From assembly GCA_002452215.1 (NCBI GenBank), contig DKCO01000022.1, forward strand, positions 12,723 through 76,722: 64,000 nt of DNA, given 5' to 3'. Origin of the DNA: Spirochaetales bacterium UBA6872 (GTDB taxonomy: Bacteria > Spirochaetota > Spirochaetia > Sphaerochaetales > Sphaerochaetaceae). Position 1 is the stretch's first letter. Each line of letters opens with the position of its first letter. A program made the position numbers and the translations under genes. The notes beneath the pieces are model-generated. The model saw only the letters and a program-made list of their open reading frames with translations. It was not told the origin of the DNA and searched no databases. This document shows, in pieces, positions 9,051 to 17,816 of the stretch.

Positions 9051-10868
9051 CTATGCAATTATATCCCATATAAGCTTATTGCTGTATCTCACTCTTGTAC
9101 GATAGAGCTTATCTGGCCAAGCGCGTCTTAAGCGTTCATCAGAAATAGAGATCTCTTCTATATCGATAGCATCTCTCGATATTGCATCTTCTGAGATCAA
9201 GTCTATGCGCCATGAGCCGAAAGAAAGACCTTTGTCGCTCTTTTGGGGCCTATTCATCGTCATTATTGAAAGAGTAGGCTTTATTGCGCATTTTACCGAG
9301 TCTATTATCTCTATTTTGTCATCGAAAATCTTAGCTGTACGTTTGTAGCTTTCAACATTAGCTTCTTTGTTATAAGCATCCTTCAACTCCATAGATATGC
9401 TATTTTCTGCTACCTCTACATCTGTTGCTTTGTACTTCTCTCCTGCTTCTTGCATGAAAGGACCAAAATTAGAGATGTTATGGTAGAAGCTTTGCATTGG
9501 CCAAAGTGTGTAGCGCTCTGGGCTGAAGGTTGTTTTTGAGTATGTTTCCACGCCTACATCAATCAAAAGGGGATGTGTCTTCTTGTACAAGATTACAGAA
9601 CCTACATCATTGTGATTATGGCTGTCATCGTTGTTTCCAGCCTTAATTGCAAATGTGATATCTTTTCGTCTGTATATATAAAGTCCCACGCTAGGAAAAG
9701 CTGTAAAGCTATTTTTGTTTGCAAGAGCTTTGGTTTTTAAGCCAAGTATTTCATTTGCATAGATAATCTCGAGCACTCTGTACCATAGGTTGTAATTCTC
9801 ATCCTCTGGTTCTGGAGTTGCTGTTTTCTTTATATATTTCTCATCATAGTTTTTTTTGTAGTCCGAAACAGCCTTATCAATCAAATCTTGATCATTGATT
9901 GCTTTTCCAAAGAGATATTCTCTTGCTCCAAGGCGTCCAGCTTTTGGAGAACAATCGGCAAAATTCAAGTATATGTCATCATCAACAAGCACGTTTATGA
10001 TGTAATGTCCTATATTTTTGATCTTCTCTTCGTTGAAGATTTCAGATGCTTTTTCATTGCACATTCGATCCAGGAGCTCAATCGATCCCCAAAGACATAG
10101 ACCTGCAGCATGCCAATAGAGTGCGCCTTCATCGCAACATCCATCATCTCCATATTGCTCAAGCCATTGGTCTATAGTTTCTGTTGCGGTTTTAACGACT
10201 TTCTTGCTTTCATCTTCAGACAGGTCAAGGCCTGATAGTGATAGAAGAACATTTTGTGTACACCATACGCTCCAATTGTTCAAATTGTTGTCACCCATCC
10301 ACCAGAAATGTTCTGTAAGATATGGCTTTAGGATTCTTCTTCGAATTTCGTACTTTACATCTTGTATGAAAATATCGCCGACAGTTCTTCTCAGCTCATC
10401 TTCCAAAAGAGATAGTGAAAGCGATAGTATCTCACCAGTTTCGCATGCAAATAGATCCAGAATTGGTCTTTCTATAAGAGGCGATTCAAGTTGTTTTGTG
10501 TCTCTAATATAAGAGTTGTGAGCTGGTATTACCCAAGCTGGCTCTGAGATCAAAGACCACATTCCATTTGCAATCTGCCTTATGAATCTCCCTTTGTATT
10601 CAATGCACTCTGCTGTCACTAACGTTGTTAGGTTTTTTCTCTTCTTGAAGTATTTTGCTTGAAAATTCGATCTATTGCCGTTTTTTGAGAATTCTTGATA
10701 AAGAGATAGCGGCAAATCCTCCCACGTCTCCTTGCATATTGCATCGGATTTTGCAATTATCTCTTTCCTCATTGCTTCTGGAACATTTTCCCAAACGCTT
10801 CTGTCTTTTGCTTTTATCTTTATTATTTTTGATGTTGGATTTGCATTTTCAAAAAACTTCGAAATCAT
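9051..10868 (-). CDS. Heparinase II/III-like protein, apparently cytoplasmic
   Basis: The 605-aa protein has the two-part plan of this family. The N-terminal two thirds is helical (alpha/alpha toroid) with WWMGDNNLNNWSVWCTQN and DDGCCDEGALYWHAAG; the C-terminal third is a beta-sandwich starting near DDSHNHNDVGSVILY, which carries the family His motif and is followed by PLLIDVGVETY. The family includes polysaccharide lyases acting on uronic-acid glycans. No signal peptide is visible at the N-terminus, so the substrate is probably an imported oligosaccharide; this is inference. It stands alone with no sugar-transport genes next to it, so the substrate cannot be named. Confidence 0.8.
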   Translation of the reverse strand: MISKFFENANPTSKIIKIKAKDRSVWENVPEAMRKEIIAKSDAICKETWEDLPLSLYQEFSKNGNRSNFQAKYFKKRKNLTTLVTAECIEYKGRFIRQIANGMWSLISEPAWVIPAHNSYIRDTKQLESPLIERPILDLFACETGEILSLSLSLLEDELRRTVGDIFIQDVKYEIRRRILKPYLTEHFWWMGDNNLNNWSVWCTQNVLLSLSGLDLSEDESKKVVKTATETIDQWLEQYGDDGCCDEGALYWHAAGLCLWGSIELLDRMCNEKASEIFNEEKIKNIGHYIINVLVDDDIYLNFADCSPKAGRLGAREYLFGKAINDQDLIDKAVSDYKKNYDEKYIKKTATPEPEDENYNLWYRVLEIIYANEILGLKTKALANKNSFTAFPSVGLYIYRRKDITFAIKAGNNDDSHNHNDVGSVILYKKTHPLLIDVGVETYSKTTFSPERYTLWPMQSFYHNISNFGPFMQEAGEKYKATDVEVAENSISMELKDAYNKEANVESYKRTAKIFDDKIEIIDSVKCAIKPTLSIMTMNRPQKSDKGLSFGSWRIDLISEDAISRDAIDIEEISISDERLRRAWPDKLYRTRVRYSNKLIWDIIA

Positions 10869-10993
10869 AGTATTTTCTTCTTCCTATTTATAATTCTAGT
10901 TTGATTGCAATTGCTTTCAAATGAAAAATCCGTTAAGGATTATATTCTTTTTTCATTTCTTGAAATGTGACAAGAGGTCTATTGGGAATGATA

Positions 10994-11018
10994 AACCCGC
11001 CAATCAAAGGCGGGCTTT
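10994..11018 (-). terminator. Intrinsic terminator after the PhoU-like gene
   Basis: CCCGCC at 10995-11000 and GGCGGG at 11008-11013 form a GC-rich hairpin. Read on the minus strand it is followed by a short T run (GGGTTTATC). It lies just downstream of the stop at 11028. Confidence 0.7.
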
Positions 11019-11027
11019 ATGCATCTG

Positions 11028-11651
11028 TTATGTGTTACTCATCTTCACTCTTTCTACGATATCAGCAACGTGCTCGCATGCATCTGCGCATTTTTCTAGA
11101 TAGATATATATCTCTCTCCAGCTTATAATCCTTATTGGATCTGTTTCTGTTGTATGGAGTTTTCTCATATTCTCTATAAACAGTCTGTCAGCTTTCTCCT
11201 CAAGTGTATTGATATTGATTATCATATCTTTCATTGTTTTCGAATGCTTGAAATCTTTAAACTCTTCCAGAAGTCTTTTCATTTCATCGCAACATTCTAT
11301 CACTACATCAGCAATCTCTATGGCCTCTGGATAAATATTGTTGATATTATTGCAATGCATTCTCAAAAGGACATCCTCGATTTTGTCTGTTACATTGTCC
11401 AAGCATGAGCTAAGAAGCATTATGTCATCTCTTTCGATTGGGGTAATGAATGCCTTCGCAAGTACATCTTGAAGCTCATGTTTTTTTGTATCGCCAGCAT
11501 GTTCGACTTTATGCATTCTATCTAGCATATCCTCCATTTTGCTTTGGTCGAAATTCTTTATTGCGTCATGAAGGATATGAGCTGCCTGGGATGCATAGTC
11601 GGCACATGATACGAAGTTGTCGAAATAGAATTGGTCTTGCTTTTTAGACAT
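11028..11651 (-). CDS. DUF47/PhoU-like phosphate transport regulator
   Basis: The 207-aa all-helical product belongs to the DUF47 group of PhoU-like proteins, which are typically encoded beside Pit transporters. Visible elements are HKVEHAGDTKKHEL and an E(x)3D metal-site pattern in ITPIERDDIMLL, plus NTLEEKADRLF in the second half. It begins 10 bases after the pit stop with GGAG upstream of the ATG, and so forms a two-gene operon. The expected role is to modulate the Pit permease in the cytoplasm; this comes from the family, not from anything specific here. Confidence 0.85.
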   Translation of the reverse strand: MSKKQDQFYFDNFVSCADYASQAAHILHDAIKNFDQSKMEDMLDRMHKVEHAGDTKKHELQDVLAKAFITPIERDDIMLLSSCLDNVTDKIEDVLLRMHCNNINNIYPEAIEIADVVIECCDEMKRLLEEFKDFKHSKTMKDMIININTLEEKADRLFIENMRKLHTTETDPIRIISWREIYIYLEKCADACEHVADIVERVKMSNT

Positions 11652-11661
11652 GTTAAATCTC

Positions 11662-12714
11662 CTAGAAGATGGCCAAGAATATGCTCGCCATCAAATAACT
11701 TATTAATCCACAAACTGGGAATGTAAAAATCCAAGTAAACATCATTTCCTTAACTACAGAGAAATTGATTGCACTCAGTCGTCTTACCGCACCAACTCCC
11801 ATTATTGCTGTAGTTTTTGTATGTGTTGTTGATACAGGAATTCCGAATATAGATGAGACAAGAAGGCAAAGAGATGCGGCAACGTCGGCACTGAAGCCTT
11901 GGAATTTCTCAAGTTTCACCATATCCATTCCAACAGATTTGATTATCTTCTCTCCACCAATGCTGGTCCCGATCCCCATTACTGTAGAGCATAGGATCAT
12001 AAGCCACACTGGTATAATTACACCAGAAACACTAGTGTGCCCATTTGAGAATGCGATTCCAAGAAATAGCACACCAATGAACTTTTGTCCGTCTTGGGCT
12101 CCATGCATGAAACTCATTGATGCGGCTCCCGCAATCTGCGCGTAAGTAAATGCTTTGTTTGTTTTTCTTCTATCCATCCTTGCACAGATAAATGTAACAA
12201 TCTTGCAAACAATCCATCCCATTGAAAAACCTAGGAGCAAAGATAGTCCAAGACCATATATTACTTTTATCCATTCTGCGCCATTTACGCTCGATATTCC
12301 TCCAGGCGTTGCTATCGCAGCTCCGGTAAGGCCTGCGATCAAGCTATGGCTTTCGCTAGTCGGAATTCCAAAGTATGATGCCGCTACACTATACACAACA
12401 ATTGAAAAAAGCGCTGCGCAAAGAGCTATCAAAGCTGTTTTCGTATCTGAGCCAAAGTCAACCATGTTGCTTATTGTTGATGCAACAGATGCATTTATCT
12501 TTGTCATTATCAAGACACCGGCAAAATTGAAAATAGCGCTCATTATTATTGCGACACGGGCTGAGAGACAACGAGTTGTGATGCATGTTGCAATAGCATT
12601 TGGAGCATCTGTCCAACCGTTAACGAAAATCACTCCCAAAGTCAAAATGACAGTAATGAAAAGGACAGGGGAGGATAGCATTTGCTGAATAAAATAAGAA
12701 AAAGATATGTCCAC
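11662..12714 (-). CDS. pit: Inorganic phosphate transporter, PiT family
   Basis: The 350-aa membrane protein has the duplicated PiT signature: GWTDAPNAIATCITTRCLS near the N-terminus, and GIPVSTTHTKTTAIMGVG in the second half where the family usually has G-PVSTTH. The first repeat has the equivalent GIPTSESHSLIAGLTGA. It should act as a cation- or metal-phosphate symporter in the inner membrane. It is the first gene of the operon with the PhoU-like gene. No Pho box was recognised upstream. Confidence 0.92.
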   Translation of the reverse strand: MDISFSYFIQQMLSSPVLFITVILTLGVIFVNGWTDAPNAIATCITTRCLSARVAIIMSAIFNFAGVLIMTKINASVASTISNMVDFGSDTKTALIALCAALFSIVVYSVAASYFGIPTSESHSLIAGLTGAAIATPGGISSVNGAEWIKVIYGLGLSLLLGFSMGWIVCKIVTFICARMDRRKTNKAFTYAQIAGAASMSFMHGAQDGQKFIGVLFLGIAFSNGHTSVSGVIIPVWLMILCSTVMGIGTSIGGEKIIKSVGMDMVKLEKFQGFSADVAASLCLLVSSIFGIPVSTTHTKTTAIMGVGAVRRLSAINFSVVKEMMFTWIFTFPVCGLISYLMASIFLAIF

Positions 12715-12790
12715 TAAAAAATCCTTAAGTTTTCCTGTTTAGATACTAACAAAACAGAAAATATTGATTTTGAATAATAAATCCTCAATA

Positions 12791-12824
12791 AAAATGGACC
12801 TTCGGTTGAATATGAAGATCCATT
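12791..12824 (-). terminator. Intrinsic terminator of the VPVEV-repeat protein gene
   Basis: AATGGACCTTC (12793-12803) and GAAGATCCATT (12814-12824) pair over 11 positions with one mismatch. On the minus strand the stem is followed by TTTTT. It lies 16 bases after the stop codon. Confidence 0.75.
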
Positions 12825-12839
12825 GAATAAGTTTTGTTT

Positions 12840-13787
12840 TTATGCCAAACCCTTTGATGCTTGGCTTATCATAGAGCTAACAGATACTTTTTTTCCTTTC
12901 TGTGTAACGATTCGTTTGTTCATAAATAGTCTTGTTGCACGTTCTGCATCCTCTGTTTCATAGAAAGGAAGGATTGCATATGTAATACCATCTTCCGTAA
13001 AGTAAAGAGTATTCGAGCCAAGAGCTCTTTCAATCTTAGCATTAAGCTGATCGATGTTTCCAAAACCAACAAGAGTGACAGGATAGTTTTCTTTTGCACC
13101 TTCTGACAACTCTTCATCGAGAGCTTCCCTGAAATTGTATACTTTCTCCTCTGGAGTATAGACAGGCTTCTCAACCTCGACAGGAACTTCTTTTACGACT
13201 TCAACAGGAACTTCCTTGATAACTTCTTTTACAACCTCGACAGGAACTTCCTTTACAACTTCCCTGACAACCTCGACAGGAACCTCTTTGATAACCTCAA
13301 CTGGTACTTGTACTTCCTTTATTACTTCAACAGGAACCTTTATCTCGATTGGCTTCTCGACTTCCTTGATTATTTCAACAGGAACCTCTTTGACGACCTC
13401 GACAGGAACTTCCTTGATAACTTCTTTTACTTCTGTTTGGTTATTCTTCATTCCGAAAGATGCATCGCTATTGATCTCTCCTCTTGAAAGAGGATCGTCC
13501 GCAGGCTTTGAATATAGCCAAGAGTCATAAGAGTTTGGAGTGAGTTTGTCGATTGTATCTTTTGTCTCTGCATCGCTTTTCTTTCCAATCAGCAATCCCA
13601 TTTCAAGTAGAATAAGGCCAATCAAAATAGGCAATGCTCTAGATAGTACTGCATAGACTTGATCTCGTGTTATGTTATAAGCAGGAACAATCATAGTAAT
13701 GAAAACAGCAGTGAATACTGCCAATACAACAAGGGAGATAACTACGCTCAATACTATGAGCTTCCAAACATTCGAGGCTTTTGCCAT
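12840..13787 (-). CDS. Membrane protein with tandem VPVEV(V/I)KE repeats
   Basis: I do not recognise a named family for the 315-aa whole. Residues about 8-33 and 45-67 are two membrane segments. A polar linker follows, then about 90 residues (roughly 118-212) built from near-identical units of the type VPVEVVKE and VPVEVIKE. The last 100 residues form a small globular domain (YPVTLVGFGNID, then TYAILPFYETEDAERATRLF) whose pattern recalls a GGDEF-like fold but lacks a GGDEF signature. The repeat would make a stiff, extended stalk between membrane and domain; that is inference. The gene stands alone, with its own terminator. Confidence 0.75.
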   Translation of the reverse strand: MAKASNVWKLIVLSVVISLVVLAVFTAVFITMIVPAYNITRDQVYAVLSRALPILIGLILLEMGLLIGKKSDAETKDTIDKLTPNSYDSWLYSKPADDPLSRGEINSDASFGMKNNQTEVKEVIKEVPVEVVKEVPVEIIKEVEKPIEIKVPVEVIKEVQVPVEVIKEVPVEVVREVVKEVPVEVVKEVIKEVPVEVVKEVPVEVEKPVYTPEEKVYNFREALDEELSEGAKENYPVTLVGFGNIDQLNAKIERALGSNTLYFTEDGITYAILPFYETEDAERATRLFMNKRIVTQKGKKVSVSSMISQASKGLA

Positions 13788-13844
13788 TCTTTCCTCCGTA
13801 GTAGTTCTTGACCGCTAATAGTTGTATTATAACAAGGCATAAAT

Positions 13845-14234
13845 ATGTTTACAAGAACGAATATTTCTGTTGCATTGATACTATTTATTGTTTTTTTCAC
13901 TGTTCTTTGTTCTTTTTTTGGCGAAAGAGGGTATTTTGTGAGCCGTGGAAGCAAGAATTTGAAAGACGAATTGAACTATACTCTTGAAAAAAAGAGGGCA
14001 GAAGTCAATCTCTTAAAAAGAAAAGAGCAAGATAAAGGGCAATGTAGCGAGAATGAAGAGCTGTTGATGGTTTTCCCGAATTCGACATATACTCCACGCC
14101 ATACCTATACGGATGTGTATGTGCAACCATCTTTCAAAGGTCTCTCTGTTTTAGCCATATTTCTTATTTCATCATCTGTTAGTATAATCTACCTCGTGAT
14201 TTGTTTTTTTGTAATGAAATCAAGGAGATCATAA
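13845..14234 (+). CDS. FtsB/septum-formation-initiator-like protein with an extra C-terminal membrane segment
   Basis: The 129-aa product has an N-terminal membrane segment (about 8-26) followed directly by FFGERGYFVSRGSKNLKDEL, which matches the FtsB/DivIC pattern (FGxxGyf followed by a coiled coil). A charged helix (KKRAEVNLLKRKEQD) continues it. Unlike classical FtsB, a second hydrophobic segment lies at about 102-124. If the match holds, it would belong to the division complex at the inner membrane. It overlaps the Sua5 start by one base, so both are co-translated. The assignment is based on the N-terminal half only. Confidence 0.55.
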   Translation: MFTRTNISVALILFIVFFTVLCSFFGERGYFVSRGSKNLKDELNYTLEKKRAEVNLLKRKEQDKGQCSENEELLMVFPNSTYTPRHTYTDVYVQPSFKGLSVLAIFLISSSVSIIYLVICFFVMKSRRS

Positions 14235-14779
14235 TGGCTGAGATCATAGAGTATGCAGAGTCTATTTCAAATAACATTGGACAGCGACTTTTAAAAGGCG
14301 AGGTTGGTATTTTCCCGTGTGATACTATATATGGACTTTGTGCAAAAGTCTCTGAAGAGAATGCTAGCAGGATCTATCAAATAAAGAAGAGGCCGGAAAA
14401 CAAGAGCTTTATACAGCTTATGGACAAAAGACAAATCGAGCAGCAAGGACTTGTTGTCCCTGAGGACATCATATCTCTTTGGCCTGCTCCATTTACAGCA
14501 ATCGTATATGATAAATCGGGATCGACGGTTGCTCTCAGGGTCCCAAATGATAGCTTTATTCTATCGATTTTGCCTATATCGGGGCCAATTTATTCGACAA
14601 GCGTAAATTTTTCGGGCTCGCCAAGCTTGCAAGATCCAGAAGATATAATAAACTCTTTTTCTTCTCTTGTTGATTTTATTGTTGTGAAGAAAGACCTTGA
14701 AAAGGGCTTAAGCTCGACACTTATAGATGTAACAAAAAAACCCTACCGAATAATCCGGCAGGGTGCATATAGGTTCTAA
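14234..14779 (+). CDS. Sua5/YciO/YrdC-family threonylcarbamoyl-AMP synthase-like protein
   Basis: The 181-aa protein has the YrdC fold signature: GEVGIFPCDTIYGLCA near residue 25, then IKKRPENKSF for the KRP nucleotide-binding motif and STSVNFSGSP. It would make threonylcarbamoyl-AMP from Thr, bicarbonate and ATP for t6A37 in tRNA. At 181 aa it is the short YrdC/TsaC type. The start is fixed by AAGGAG at 14222-14227 and the TAATG junction with the upstream gene; a longer frame reading begins inside that gene. In the same window MtaB makes ms2t6A from t6A, so the two act on the same nucleotide. Confidence 0.85.
   Translation: MAEIIEYAESISNNIGQRLLKGEVGIFPCDTIYGLCAKVSEENASRIYQIKKRPENKSFIQLMDKRQIEQQGLVVPEDIISLWPAPFTAIVYDKSGSTVALRVPNDSFILSILPISGPIYSTSVNFSGSPSLQDPEDIINSFSSLVDFIVVKKDLEKGLSSTLIDVTKKPYRIIRQGAYRF
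14741..14762 (-). terminator. Intrinsic terminator of the DUF1015 gene, inside the Sua5 3' end
   Basis: CCCTACCG and CGGCAGGG pair with one mismatch. Read on the minus strand the stem is followed by seven T residues. The hairpin lies within the last codons of the convergent Sua5 gene. Confidence 0.65.
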
Positions 14780-14789
14780 ACCTATTTTG
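14769..14789 (+). terminator. Hairpin terminator at the Sua5 stop codon
   Basis: ATAGGTT (14769-14775) and AACCTAT (14779-14785) form a 7-bp stem with a 3-base loop. TTTTG follows. The stop codon of the Sua5 gene is within the hairpin. Confidence 0.5.
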
Positions 14790-16086
14790 TTATCTTTCTT
14801 GCTTCCATGTAGTAGCGCTTCTCATTAGCATGCCCAATTGAGAATGTCTTTCTTGGATAAGCGCCATCCTTTAACATGTCAGAGAAGAATGTCTCTTTCG
14901 AAATGTCGGGGAGAATCAGCCCTATATTGCCATCCTTGGATCCAAGCTTAATAGTTACATCCTCTCCATGGATATAGTCTACTTCTCCAAGTTTCTTCAA
15001 AAGCATCTCGTCTATTACAAGCTGTAGTGTTCCGGCCGCGATGCTCTTTACTCCATCATTTATAGTATAGATGAAGAAGCCATCCTTGTTTACTAAAGCA
15101 AAATGCTGTCCTGGGCTATTTATCATCTTGCTAAGATTGTTTGGATTGCTTATTTTCTCGCATTCGAAGCTCTTGCATGTGTTTTTCAAAAGGGAATCGA
15201 AAGAATCTTTGCTTATGTTGAACAAGACTCTGTGTATCGGCTCGAATTGCAATCCTGGATCAAAGATGTTCTCAATCTCCACAAGAGCGAATCTAGCGGG
15301 ATGGTTTTCTCTCTCTTCTTCGCTAAGATCTTTCTTTATGTCTTCCCAGCAGCTTTTTGCTGTTGCAAGTGAGTGGTTTCCATCGCCCATTGCAAACAAA
15401 AGAGGATTTTTCTTGTCAAGCTCTGAGTAAATTCTCTCAAATCCGTCAAGAATAGACTCTTTGTCATTCTTGCTATTTACCAAATATCCTGTTAAGTGCC
15501 CGCCGTTCTTGTTTAAGTCTGTCTCGTATATCTTTTCAAGTTTCTCTTTTTTATCTCTAAGCGGCTCGATTATTGCTCTGTATTTGTCTGAAATGAGCAC
15601 CATGATATGTGGCAATTCGAGATTTGCATGTTTCCTTATCATCTTTCTTGGCGGGATTCTTGAAAGAATTGTGCCTTCTGTTGCTCTGATCAAGGATCTT
15701 GAGTCCTTCGAGTAGTCATACATTTCCAAATCCAATGCTGCCATTAGGCCGTAGCGGGTAGATGTTTGTGTGTCACGCTTTACCAGAATGAAGCTGTCTT
15801 TGTACTCTGTGAAGATATTTTCCTTTAGGTATTTAACCATTGTATTGTTTATTTCTTCGATTATCTTATCCTTGTCATCTCTCTCGAGGTAGACCTCTGG
15901 GTAGATGATTCTCAAAGTTGAGGGGCTGTCTTTTATCTCTAGGTCAAGCTCTTGCCAGTACTCCGGTTGGGATGTGTATTGGTCGCATGCAACAACAGCC
16001 CACTTCTCAAGATCTACTTCTTTGTTTGGAACAAGTATGTCGGCACTTCTTATCCCGAATTTCTCCATTCTTTTTTCTATATCCAT
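14782..16086 (-). CDS. DUF1015 family protein
   Basis: The 434-aa protein matches the DUF1015 family: an N-terminal segment with AVVACDQYTSQPEYW, the central signature FAMGDGNHSLATAK (usually DGNHR/S), and a C-terminal part with IHGEDVTIKLG and YPRKTFSIGHA. Some relatives in archaea are described as serine kinases, but no residue set seen here lets me assign that. It is probably cytoplasmic, with no signal peptide. The start is supported by AAGGAG before the ATG. It is convergent with the Sua5 gene, only 2 bases apart, and divergent from thiN. Confidence 0.8.
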   Translation of the reverse strand: MDIEKRMEKFGIRSADILVPNKEVDLEKWAVVACDQYTSQPEYWQELDLEIKDSPSTLRIIYPEVYLERDDKDKIIEEINNTMVKYLKENIFTEYKDSFILVKRDTQTSTRYGLMAALDLEMYDYSKDSRSLIRATEGTILSRIPPRKMIRKHANLELPHIMVLISDKYRAIIEPLRDKKEKLEKIYETDLNKNGGHLTGYLVNSKNDKESILDGFERIYSELDKKNPLLFAMGDGNHSLATAKSCWEDIKKDLSEEERENHPARFALVEIENIFDPGLQFEPIHRVLFNISKDSFDSLLKNTCKSFECEKISNPNNLSKMINSPGQHFALVNKDGFFIYTINDGVKSIAAGTLQLVIDEMLLKKLGEVDYIHGEDVTIKLGSKDGNIGLILPDISKETFFSDMLKDGAYPRKTFSIGHANEKRYYMEARKITK

Positions 16087-16153
16087 GTCTATCTCCTTTT
16101 TGAAATACGAAAGCTATTGTAACATTGTGTCAATAAGGAAGAAAGATAAAATA

Positions 16154-16759
16154 ATGCATACTTTGGTCGTAATTGGTGGATTTTGTCCAAGCTCATTTCC
16201 GATTGACAGAAGCTATTATGATACTATAATCGCTGCAGACAGTGGATATGATAATGCAATTGGGCTTTCTCTCGTCCCTGATATTGTTGTAGGTGACTTT
16301 GACTCTACCTTATATCCCGATAGGCTTGTTGGTATGGGTTTTGAAAGATCCCCACGTGATAAAGATGAAAGCGATACAGAGCTTGCTCTTAGGCTTGTGG
16401 ATGGAGGCTATGATCTGTTGGGAGGAGGTGAGGGACGCCTCGACCATACTCTTTCGATACTATCGCTTTTTGATAAATACTCTTATCCTCGATATTGGTT
16501 TACTCGTGCCGATACTATGATAAGCATAGAAGGAACAAGGGTTTTCTCGCCTCAAGTCTCAACAGAGCTTTCCTTGTTTTCCATATCTGGTTCGACTGTG
16601 ACGACACAGGGGCTTTTCTGGGATATTGATAACAAAAGACTTGATCGATCTTTCTTGTCGCTATCAAACAGGACAAAAGACAAAACAATCTCAATCAAAG
16701 GCGATGGAATGCTTTTTTTGCGCATAGACCCAAAGGATTTTCGATTTTTCTCCGATTAA
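16154..16759 (+). CDS. thiN: Thiamine pyrophosphokinase
   Basis: The 201-aa product carries the TPK signatures: VVGDFDSTLYP, then DKDESDTELALRLV, then GGGEGRLDHTLSIL. It transfers pyrophosphate from ATP to thiamine to give thiamine diphosphate. The ATG at 16154 is chosen because AAGGAAG lies about 13 bases upstream and the family normally begins at such a short beta strand; the open frame extends further upstream only by reading antisense to the DUF1015 gene. No TPP riboswitch was recognised upstream. Downstream genes continue on the same strand. Confidence 0.9.
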   Translation: MHTLVVIGGFCPSSFPIDRSYYDTIIAADSGYDNAIGLSLVPDIVVGDFDSTLYPDRLVGMGFERSPRDKDESDTELALRLVDGGYDLLGGGEGRLDHTLSILSLFDKYSYPRYWFTRADTMISIEGTRVFSPQVSTELSLFSISGSTVTTQGLFWDIDNKRLDRSFLSLSNRTKDKTISIKGDGMLFLRIDPKDFRFFSD

Positions 16760-16795
16760 GAGCTTCTTTGTTTCCTCTGTGCCAATCAATGATAT

Positions 16796-17158
16796 TTGTG
16801 CTACCATGGGATTATGTTGGAGTTCAGGAGAATACTGGAGTTTTCATCTAGGATACACACATATCTGCTAGCTGTGTATTTCTTTTTTGCACTCCTCTTT
16901 ATCCTTTTTCTTTATTTTCCGATAAAAGAGGAATTGGTTTATTATGTGACTATTATACAGATGATCCTCGGCTGGACGCTCTTTTTGGAAGGTATCTGGA
17001 TCTTGTTTGCATCTGTTGTATCTTCAATTGCGTCAAGGGTTCTTGTTATAAAACCTGTTTTTCTCACTTTTTTAAGGCTTGCTGCTTATTTTTTGGTTTC
17101 AGTCTTGCTGGATTTTCTTAATACATTGATTACAAGTGGTTTTAGCTATGGGGGTTGA
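16796..17158 (+). CDS. Small hydrophobic membrane protein, unknown
   Basis: The protein is up to 120 aa with about three to four hydrophobic segments (for example HTYLLAVYFFFALLFILFLYF and FLRLAAYFLVSVLLDFL). I recognise no family. The start is uncertain: a TTG at 16796 gives the longest form, while the ATG at 16814 is more likely by codon type; neither has a good ribosome binding site. It ends one base before the proposed aroH start, which supports it being a real gene in the operon. Confidence 0.5.
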   Translation: MCYHGIMLEFRRILEFSSRIHTYLLAVYFFFALLFILFLYFPIKEELVYYVTIIQMILGWTLFLEGIWILFASVVSSIASRVLVIKPVFLTFLRLAAYFLVSVLLDFLNTLITSGFSYGG

Positions 17159-17159
17159 T

Positions 17160-17534
17160 ATGGAATGTATCTATGCACTTAGAGGTGCGATTACAGTTGA
17201 AAAGGATTTTCCAAAGGATATTGATGAAGCTGTAAAAGAGCTCATGGATGCTATCATGAGCGAAAACGAATTGAAGGACGAGGATCTGGCTTCGATTGTT
17301 TTCTCACAGACTTCTGATTTGAAAACAAGAAATGCTGCGGCTGCATGCAGAAAGGCTGGATATGCATCCAATGTGCCTCTATTTTGTTGCCAAGAGGCAG
17401 AGATTTCTGGCTCATTGCCTCTTTGCATAAGAGTCTTGATTACAATAAACCATGCGAGGAAAAAGGAAGCAAAGATGGTTTACTTGAGAGGTGCATCTAA
17501 TCTTCGTCCGGACTTGGTCTCGAGAAGCAAGTAA
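17160..17534 (+). CDS. aroH: Chorismate mutase, AroH (Bacillus) type
   Basis: The 124-aa protein matches the trimeric AroH fold: LRGAITVEKD at the start with the active-site Arg, EDLASIVFSQTSDL, VPLFCCQEAEISGSLPLCIRVL with the Cys and Glu of the active site, and VYLRGASNLRPDL at the end. It converts chorismate to prephenate for Tyr/Phe synthesis. The ATG at 17160 follows GGGG at 17151-17154; an ATG at 17148 is an alternative. The prephenate dehydrogenase tyrA elsewhere in this window uses its product. Confidence 0.93.
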   Translation: MECIYALRGAITVEKDFPKDIDEAVKELMDAIMSENELKDEDLASIVFSQTSDLKTRNAAAACRKAGYASNVPLFCCQEAEISGSLPLCIRVLITINHARKKEAKMVYLRGASNLRPDLVSRSK

Positions 17535-17553
17535 TCTATAGGGAGGTTCAGTT

Positions 17554-17805
17554 ATGGAAGACAATAATAAGGTTTATGTCAAGATCGAGAACGATGAGCC
17601 CGATACTAGTACAGCTTGGTTCTTCTTTATGCGCATTGTAGACTACATTCCTCTTGTTGGTTTGATTGTCCATATTGTGTATGCTTTTTCCTCTGAAAAT
17701 ACCAGCAGGAAAAGTTATTGCAAAGCATTGATTATCTGGGATGTTGTTTCTGTTCTTCTTGTATTATTGGTTTATTGGCTTTGGACTTTTTCTCTTATGA
17801 TTTAG
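17554..17805 (+). CDS. Small two-segment membrane protein, unknown
   Basis: The 83-aa product has a polar N-terminus (MEDNNKVYVKIENDEPD) and two hydrophobic segments at about 25-45 and 58-80. GGGAGG lies just upstream of the ATG, which supports translation. I recognise no family. It lies between aroH and the SAM hydrolase gene on the same strand, 19 and 11 bases away. Confidence 0.65.
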   Translation: MEDNNKVYVKIENDEPDTSTAWFFFMRIVDYIPLVGLIVHIVYAFSSENTSRKSYCKALIIWDVVSVLLVLLVYWLWTFSLMI

Positions 17806-17816
17806 GTTTTTTGAAA

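Noticed and set aside
13175..13440. Regular DNA repeats that look like a repeat array
   Set aside because: They are in-frame codons for the VPVEVVKE repeats of a membrane protein, with no unique spacers; not a CRISPR.
13216..13530. Thr/Ser-rich open frame on the plus strand
   Set aside because: Antisense of the VPVEV repeats; the composition comes from the repeat.
16087..16153. TPP riboswitch upstream of thiN
   Set aside because: The gap is only 67 bases and lacks the conserved THI-box sequences.
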